Origin: Lysinibacillus_B sp031181585
Lineage (GTDB): Bacteria; Bacillota; Bacilli; Bacillales_A; Planococcaceae
Assembly: GCF_047301505.1 (NCBI RefSeq)
Contig: NZ_CP154840.1
Location: 3,348,001 to 3,412,000 of the forward strand
DNA: 64,000 bases
Direction: 5' to 3'
A model generated the notes under the pieces. It was not told where the DNA came from. It did no database searches and saw only the letters and a program-made list of their open reading frames with translations. Position numbers and translations under genes: made by a program. This document shows, piece by piece, positions 61,356 to 64,000 of this stretch (its first letter is position 1; each line of letters opens with the position of its first letter).

Positions 61356-62948
61356 CTATAGCTTTTTCGGAAGGAATACCGTAAAAATAGCCCCGCCGTT
61401 TTTATCATTATTTACTTCTATTGTTCCACCTAAGGATTCTACAATTTGTTTAACATTAAATAAGCCGTATCCTCTATTTTTTCCTTTAGAGGAACTGCCT
61501 ATATAAAATAAAGAGTCCAGCAAGTCTTCAGCAATACCCTTTCCGTTATCCGCTACTTCTATAATGATATCATTTCCGATTCCTGTAATTGAAAAAGTCA
61601 CCCTTCTCTCTTTCTGATGGGCTACCGCATCAAATGCGTTATCAATAAGGTTTCCAATTATGGTGATGATATCCGTGACCTCAATATGGCCCGGTAAAGG
61701 GTCTACATAACTATCAGGGTCAATTTCAAAGGCAATTTTCTTTTCCGATGCATTCCCCAGCTTCCCTAATAATATCGCTTGAACATTTATATCATGAATT
61801 TGATTGAACAGGATTCGGTTCTGGTGCTGGTGATTGGCTGACTCCTTTTGTATAAAGTCAAATGCATCGTCATATCTCTCTAATTGGATTAATCCTGACA
61901 GTAAGTATAATTTATTAGAATATTCATGTGTTTGCGCACGAAGCCCCTCTGAATATTCGCGAACCTCCGTGATTGTATCAACGAGCTTTTTAAGCTCCGT
62001 TTTATCACGAAAACTGGAAACCACGCCCGTGATCTGTTCATTTTCGATAATTGGGATAAAATTAAAGATAAATACTTTACCATTAATTAATACCTCGACA
62101 TTATGAATGGGCTTGCCTTCTTGCAATACCTGATCGATTTTTATCATTGGTAATACCAACTTGATATGTTGACCAATCGAGGCTTCCTCTGCGAGATTCA
62201 ACATAGACCTTGCAGAATGATTGATTAAAGTTAAAAATCCATTTTGATCGATTGCAATAATTCCTTCCTTGACCGACAGCAGAATGGCACTTCTTTCTCG
62301 ATATAACGAGGAAATTTCATGCGGTTCCAGTCCCATCGTATCTCTTCTAATGCTTTTGGTTAAAAAAACACCGCCAATGATTCCTAAAATCAAAACAATC
62401 AAAGATGCAATGAGAATCGACTTAATTCGTTTGTAAATATTTTGATATATATCCTTTTCCGCATATTCAACCGAGACGGTGCCAATTACACGGGTATATT
62501 CCCCATTGTCTGCAATGATAGGAACCTTCCCAATTAAGACAGAACCGCTCGCTCGTTCTACTTCAAAATTATTGGATCCGCCAAATATTAACGCATGATT
62601 ATTTGTATAGTCAAAACTCTTTTCACCAACTTGACTTGGATCTCTATGCGAGTAAATAATCTTCTCCCGGTCTTCAATGACAATGTTTTCAGCATTTACC
62701 TGATCTATTACCTGATCAGCAATTGGACGAAAATGCAGCTCTAAATCACTTTTTCCAATGGACTCTTTAAGTTCCGGCATGAGAGAAATTGTCATAGCCG
62801 ATTGCAGCGCTAATTGCTTTACTTGAGTCCTCGCATCAACATATTGCAAGTAAGCAAATATGCTTGCGAGAAGAAAAACGATAAACAGGATTAATGTGCT
62901 AATTAGTCCTAATATTTTTGTTTGTAATAGAATCCTTTTTTTGTTCAA
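61356..62948 (-). CDS. citS: Citrate sensor histidine kinase CitS
   Basis: A 530-residue CitA/DcuS-type kinase. Two membrane helices (about 12-34 and 176-197) flank a periplasmic PAS-like sensor with the H101-R102 pair in IIYSHRDPSQVG, typical of citrate/C4-dicarboxylate sensors. A cytoplasmic PAS domain (212-320) and the kinase follow, with phosphoacceptor H341 in LRAQTHEYSNKLYLL and the ATP lid GNLIDNAFDA, DNGKGI and GYGLFNVKQ. It is the first gene of the cit operon. Confidence 0.93.
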   Translation of the reverse strand: MNKKRILLQTKILGLISTLILFIVFLLASIFAYLQYVDARTQVKQLALQSAMTISLMPELKESIGKSDLELHFRPIADQVIDQVNAENIVIEDREKIIYSHRDPSQVGEKSFDYTNNHALIFGGSNNFEVERASGSVLIGKVPIIADNGEYTRVIGTVSVEYAEKDIYQNIYKRIKSILIASLIVLILGIIGGVFLTKSIRRDTMGLEPHEISSLYRERSAILLSVKEGIIAIDQNGFLTLINHSARSMLNLAEEASIGQHIKLVLPMIKIDQVLQEGKPIHNVEVLINGKVFIFNFIPIIENEQITGVVSSFRDKTELKKLVDTITEVREYSEGLRAQTHEYSNKLYLLSGLIQLERYDDAFDFIQKESANHQHQNRILFNQIHDINVQAILLGKLGNASEKKIAFEIDPDSYVDPLPGHIEVTDIITIIGNLIDNAFDAVAHQKERRVTFSITGIGNDIIIEVADNGKGIAEDLLDSLFYIGSSSKGKNRGYGLFNVKQIVESLGGTIEVNNDKNGGAIFTVFLPKKL

Positions 62949-63401
62949 TGTACTTAACCCTTTTCAACTAGTATCATTCAGTTATTATTAATTTTCGCCC
63001 TGCTATCGTTAAGAATATACCATTCCTCTTAACTAAAAGGGCTAAATTCCTGCAGTTCTTAAGCAGCCATGTCACATGATGCTGCTCAAGAAAAAAACTG
63101 ACGCAGCTCATGGTCTCTGACTAATACGGTTGTTTTGAATGTAAAAAATCTATACACACCTACTACAACATCATAGGAAAGGCTAGTTTGAATCCAGCTT
63201 AATTTCTTGATTATACTATAGTGGAAAGTAATTTTTGAACTTAAAAAAACCTTCAACCAAAGACGGTTAAAGGTTTTGGGTATCCAAAATCAGATACAAC
63301 CCATAGGAGGAAATCTGGAAGAGACTTGATAGAGGAAATTCATAATTGGAAATTTTATGAACAAGAACTGTCATCATGCTTTATAGTTTTTGGGCTTCAA
63401 C
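62949..63401. other. Intergenic stretch between citS and the ArsR gene
   Basis: About 450 bp without a supported gene. A plausible plus-strand promoter (TTGAAT 63188-63193, 18 bp, TATACT 63212-63217) is followed some 30 bp later by a hairpin with arms AAAACCTTCAACC and GGTTAAAGGTTTT (63246-63277, one mismatch, short T-tract). A short transcript of roughly 55 nt could arise. The citS promoter should also be in this region but was not resolved. Confidence 0.35.
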
Positions 63402-63431
63402 TTGACATATCGAGAAATCCAGATATACAAT
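63402..63431 (+). promoter_or_regulatory. promoter of the ArsR gene
   Basis: Consensus TTGACA (63402-63407) and TATACA (63424-63429, 16-bp spacer) or TACAAT (63426-63431, 18-bp spacer). The predicted start of transcription is within three bases of the ATG at 63439, so the mRNA would be nearly or fully leaderless; there is no ribosome site. Confidence 0.6.
63407..63426. promoter_or_regulatory. ArsR-type operator, autoregulatory copy
   Basis: ATATCGAGAAATCCAGATAT is an imperfect 20-bp dyad that fills the space between the -35 and -10 boxes of the ArsR gene. It matches the site at 63786-63805 in 16 of 20 positions. Confidence 0.65.
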
Positions 63432-63438
63432 TACGCAC

Positions 63439-63753
63439 ATGGAACCTATTGATGTATTCAAGGCGTTATCTAACGAAACAAGACTCAATATCCTAGAGTG
63501 GTTAAAGGAACCAGAGAAGCATTTCCCGGAACAAGGCGCTCACCTGCCAAAGGAGGTAGATTATAAAGGCGGAGTATGTGTCGGGGATATTCAAGAAAAA
63601 GCCAAAGTTTCTCAATCTACCGTTTCTAGCTACTTAAATATGATGCAAAAAGCTGGTCTGCTTGAATCAATTCGCCATGGACAATGGACATACTACAGAC
63701 GCAATGAAGAATTTATTCAACAGTTAGCTGAATATTTCAAAACAGACATCTAA
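63439..63753 (+). CDS. Small ArsR-family repressor
   Basis: A 104-residue winged-helix regulator. The fold is typical: MEPIDVFKALSNETRLNILEWL, then a recognition helix VSQSTVSSYLNMMQKAGLLES and the wing GQWTYYRRN. The ELCVC metal motif of ArsR is absent; a single cysteine sits in KGGVCVGDI. Signal unknown. Paired operators before this gene and before the transporter at 63835 indicate self-control and control of the transporter. Confidence 0.9.
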   Translation: MEPIDVFKALSNETRLNILEWLKEPEKHFPEQGAHLPKEVDYKGGVCVGDIQEKAKVSQSTVSSYLNMMQKAGLLESIRHGQWTYYRRNEEFIQQLAEYFKTDI

Positions 63754-63778
63754 TTACTATTGATATCTGTTTTTTTTA
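63741..63778 (+). terminator. intrinsic terminator between the ArsR gene and the transporter gene
   Basis: AACAGACATC and GATATCTGTT pair with one mismatch around an 11-base loop, followed by eight T. The stem overlaps the ArsR stop codon, so the transporter gene needs its own promoter. Confidence 0.75.
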
Positions 63779-63785
63779 CCACATT

Positions 63786-63805
63786 ATATCTAGATTTCTA
63801 GATAT
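63786..63805. promoter_or_regulatory. ArsR-type operator of the transporter gene
   Basis: ATATCTAGATTTCTAGATAT is a perfect 20-bp palindrome (arms ATATCTAGAT/ATCTAGATAT). A TATAAT -10 box begins at its last base (63805-63810), so a bound repressor would block the promoter. Confidence 0.75.
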
Positions 63806-63834
63806 ATAATTATTTAGAAAAGAGGAACTATTAT

Positions 63835-64000
63835 ATGCGCTTTATCTCCTATATTTTAGCCCTATTGGCTGGAGCAGCACTTAGCTTTGAAGGGGCTATT
63901 TATGCTGAACTTGGAAAATCAATCGGGCAAATTGAAACAAGCTTTTATAACTTCTTTATGGGGTCGATCATCATGGGGCTATTGTGGCTTTTCTTTGGGA
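63835..64000 (+). CDS. DMT-family (YdcZ/DUF606-type) transporter, cut by the window end
   Basis: The first 55 codons are visible. They encode a membrane protein starting MRFISYILALLAGAALSFEG, with a second hydrophobic segment (NFFMGSIIMGLLWLFFG) beginning near residue 43. The glycine-alanine-rich first helix and the LGKSIGQIETSFYNFF stretch match the YdcZ branch of drug/metabolite transporters. AGAGGA lies 8 bases before the ATG. The operator directly upstream makes it the likely target of the neighbouring ArsR repressor. The substrate is unknown. Confidence 0.8.
   Translation, partial: MRFISYILALLAGAALSFEGAIYAELGKSIGQIETSFYNFFMGSIIMGLLWLFFG

Noticed and set aside
1..64000. tRNA or rRNA genes, CRISPR arrays, prophage or transposase genes
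   Set aside because: Looked for on both strands by motif and repeat pattern; none was found.

Overview
The window looks like chromosomal DNA from a spore-forming, low-GC member of the Bacillales, probably of the Lysinibacillus/Solibacillus (Planococcaceae/Caryophanaceae) type. The reasons are the Bacillus-subtilis-like gene order (yutM-yutJ-yuzB-yutF-yutE-yutD-lipA-yunB-yunD-yunE-yunF-suf; metN-metP-metQ next to yusE-yusF-gcvH-yusI-fadE-fadA-fadN), strong AGGAGG-type ribosome binding sites, many intrinsic terminators, and the sporulation gene yunB. The genus is inferred from protein style and was not tested. No rRNA, tRNA, CRISPR array, prophage or transposase gene was seen.

Layout. 0-11.6 kb: the yut/yun block. 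It holds Fe-S carrier yutM, NADH dehydrogenase-like yutJ with two Rex-type operators, yuzB, HAD phosphatase yutF, yutE, a DUF3055 protein, yutD, lipoyl synthase, yunB, an HD-GYP protein, yunD, yunE and yunF. 11.7-19.2 kb: a glycerophosphodiesterase, a large ArsR-type regulator, then a complete Ugp-type sugar/glycerol-phosphate ABC importer divergent from a second glycerophosphodiesterase. 19.6-25.9 kb: an AraC regulator and the sufCDSUB Fe-S assembly operon. 26.4-29.2 kb: a two-component pair with a 7TMR-DISM kinase. 29.3-36.5 kb: glutamate synthase with divergent activator gltC and a perfect dyad between them. 36.7-47.4 kb: methionine importer under a SAM riboswitch, yusE/yusF, gcvH, yusI, and the fadN-fadA-fadE beta-oxidation operon under a FadR-like operator. 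47.6-57.5 kb: single genes (thioredoxin, C39-like protein, 5'-3' exonuclease, FAD oxidoreductase, hutH, ABC1 kinase, OsmC, phosphatase, RNA methyltransferase). 57.7-63 kb: citrate sensing and uptake (citS-citT-binding protein-citM) with a perfect cre site. 63.4-64 kb: a small ArsR regulator with paired operators and the start of a DMT transporter.

Functional threads. Sulfur and Fe-S metabolism recurs (suf, yutM, lipA, GcvH as a lipoate acceptor, glutamate synthase as an Fe-S enzyme, methionine uptake). Carbon and redox control is visible in the DNA itself: Rex-like sites, cre, a FadR-like site, a GltC dyad and a SAM riboswitch.

Most of the window is conserved core genome. The least expected signal is a pair of related non-coding elements (3105-3346 and 41474-41674). 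Each sits inside a gene's transcription terminator, and each is flanked by two copies of that terminator's own hairpin. The hairpin sequences differ between the two sites while the element is shared, so the duplicated hairpin comes from the target. This is a candidate mobile repeat that nests in terminators and duplicates them.
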